DNA of 7,056 bases, taken from NCBI GenBank assembly GCA_002167465.1, contig NHBL01000033.1, forward strand, positions 1 through 7,056, given 5' to 3'. Source of the DNA: a bacterium TMED6. Its GTDB lineage: Bacteria > Fidelibacterota > Marinisomatia > SCGC-AAA003-L08 > D37C17. The notes under the pieces are model-generated. The model was not told where the DNA came from. It ran no database searches and saw only the letters and a program-made list of their open reading frames with translations. Shown here piece by piece: positions 6,343 to 7,056 of the stretch. The position numbers and the translations under genes were made by a program. Numbering within the stretch: position 1 is the first letter of the stretch; every line of letters starts with the position of its first letter.

Positions 6343-6974
6343 ACACCTTTAGTATCTGGGCTCCATATATATTTATGAAGTTGTAGTTGTAACCTTGCAT
6401 TAATCCCATCTTTTAAAATCCATTCTGACAAATCTTTTGACTTTAAAACATCATGTACTGGAGATAAAAGTATTCTTTTTGTATTTAAATTATAAGAATT
6501 AATTTTATTTTTAGTCCATTCATAATCTTCATAATTACCAATGACAAATTTAATTTCATCATGTTTTTGTAAGTCCTTTAAGATATTCCAATCATTTTTT
6601 TTATGCATATTACTTGAAGGACATTTAAAATCTACAATTTTAATAACATCTTTTGGTACGTTTTTTATTGGCAGAGAACCTCCAGTTTCTAACATTACCT
6701 TATAATTATCATTAAGCAAAATAGTCATTAAATCAATACTTTCCTTTTGTAATAGTGGTTCACCGCCTGTTACTTCAACTAACTTACAATTATAATTTTT
6801 TATTTTTTTAAGAATATCATCTATAGACATATCTTTTCCTTCGTGAAAAGAATATTCTGTATCACAGTAACTACATCTAAGATTACAATATGTTAATCTA
6901 ATAAAAATACAAGGCATTCCACTCATAGATGATTCACCTTGTATGCTATAGAATATTTCATTGATTTTAATCAT
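6339..6974 (-). CDS. queE: 7-carboxy-7-deazaguanine synthase (radical SAM)
   Basis: Catalyses the AdoMet- and Mg-dependent radical ring contraction of 6-carboxy-tetrahydropterin to 7-carboxy-7-deazaguanine. This is a step of preQ0/queuosine synthesis for tRNA modification, in the cytoplasm. The product is 211 residues, normal for the family. The N-terminus 'INEIFYSIQGES' is typical. The radical SAM cluster motif CxxxCxxC is C30, C34 and C37; the AdoMet-binding 'TGGEPL' is at 69-74; 'ETGG' at 96-99; 'DFKCPSS' at 115-121; and the closing 'RLQLQLHKYIW' at 194-204 matches QueE. Nothing is missing. It is transcribed alone towards the barrel gene, and both stops lie in a shared TTAA. No Shine-Dalgarno is seen upstream of the ATG, so the transcript may be leaderless or use an A-rich leader. 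No other que gene is in the window. Confidence 0.95.
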   Translation of the reverse strand: MIKINEIFYSIQGESSMSGMPCIFIRLTYCNLRCSYCDTEYSFHEGKDMSIDDILKKIKNYNCKLVEVTGGEPLLQKESIDLMTILLNDNYKVMLETGGSLPIKNVPKDVIKIVDFKCPSSNMHKKNDWNILKDLQKHDEIKFVIGNYEDYEWTKNKINSYNLNTKRILLSPVHDVLKSKDLSEWILKDGINARLQLQLHKYIWSPDTKGV

Positions 6975-6981
6975 ATTGTAA

Positions 6982-7011
6982 TTTATAATTTTTTTTTAAT
7001 TATTGTAACAA
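6982..7011 (-). promoter_or_regulatory. queE: Candidate queE promoter
   Basis: Read on the - strand, TTGTTA (7011-7006) and TATAAA (6987-6982) are separated by 18 bases containing a run of nine A residues. The -10 box ends seven bases before the ATG, so transcription would begin at or near the start codon, fitting the absence of a Shine-Dalgarno. The sequence is strongly AT-rich, so a chance match is possible. Confidence 0.35.
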
Positions 7012-7056
7012 CTCTCTTTGTTAAATATTGAATGATTAATTAAGTTTGGAAGTGCA

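Noticed and set aside
6985..7003. Inverted repeat ATAATT/AATTAT around a run of A (T on the + strand)
   Set aside because: Arms are only A/T and six bases long, so the hairpin would be very weak and is expected by chance in this composition. No gene end on the + strand needs it.
6996..7055. Open frame of 19 codons on the - strand entering from the window edge, possibly the tail of a gene upstream of queE
   Set aside because: Too short to judge; its end would fall in the A-run of the queE leader and it resembles no known protein end, including that of queD.
1..7056. Search for tRNA, rRNA, CRISPR arrays, insertion sequences and riboswitches
   Set aside because: No G/C-rich structured segment, regular spaced repeats, transposase motif or terminal inverted repeats were seen. 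Coding genes fill almost the whole window; the only direct repeats are inside the adhesin domains.

Overview
The window is a very AT-rich, densely coding stretch. It has five genes on the + strand and one on the - strand, and no non-coding gap reaches 100 bases. Three features point to a marine member of the FCB group: a C-terminal NYPNPFNPST motif with a Por/type IX secretion (T9SS) sorting domain, a dockerin-like C-terminal domain with the repeated phrase 'INVQD', and small surface or outer-membrane genes of Bacteroidota flavour. Candidatus Marinimicrobia (SAR406) is my best guess, with Ignavibacteria or Bacteroidota as alternatives. This rests on motif style only; there is no marker gene in the window.

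Layout. Positions 1-3099 (+) are the 3' part of a large secreted adhesin-like gene whose start lies upstream of the window. It encodes five tandem cadherin-like 'NDxP' domains, Fn3/Ig-like and ZU5-like regions, and a T9SS sorting domain. It overlaps by one base (TAATG) a gene for a small predicted lipoprotein with TPR-like helices (3099-3842). After a 77-base gap with a possible weak hairpin and promoter comes the most notable gene (3920-5179). This encodes a secreted peptidylarginine deiminase closely resembling the Porphyromonas gingivalis enzyme (PPAD), with all catalytic positions and both C-terminal-arginine-binding Arg residues present, but with a dockerin-like C-terminal domain. It is followed by a small NTF2/SnoaL-like protein (5192-5512) and, through an ATGA overlap, by an outer-membrane protein with an SH3-like N-terminal domain and a predicted beta-barrel (5509-6342). 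On the - strand, queE (6339-6974) for 7-deazaguanine biosynthesis converges on that gene, and their stop codons overlap.

How the genes fit together. The first five genes look like a cell-envelope and secretion neighbourhood in two co-transcribed blocks: adhesin plus lipoprotein, and deiminase plus NTF2-like plus barrel protein. The adhesin would be exported by T9SS. The deiminase would be exported by Sec and perhaps retained or assembled through its dockerin-like tail. queE is a housekeeping tRNA-modification gene and appears unrelated. The main points of interest are the PPAD-type enzyme outside Porphyromonas and the arginine-free, alternating-repeat architecture of the adhesin.
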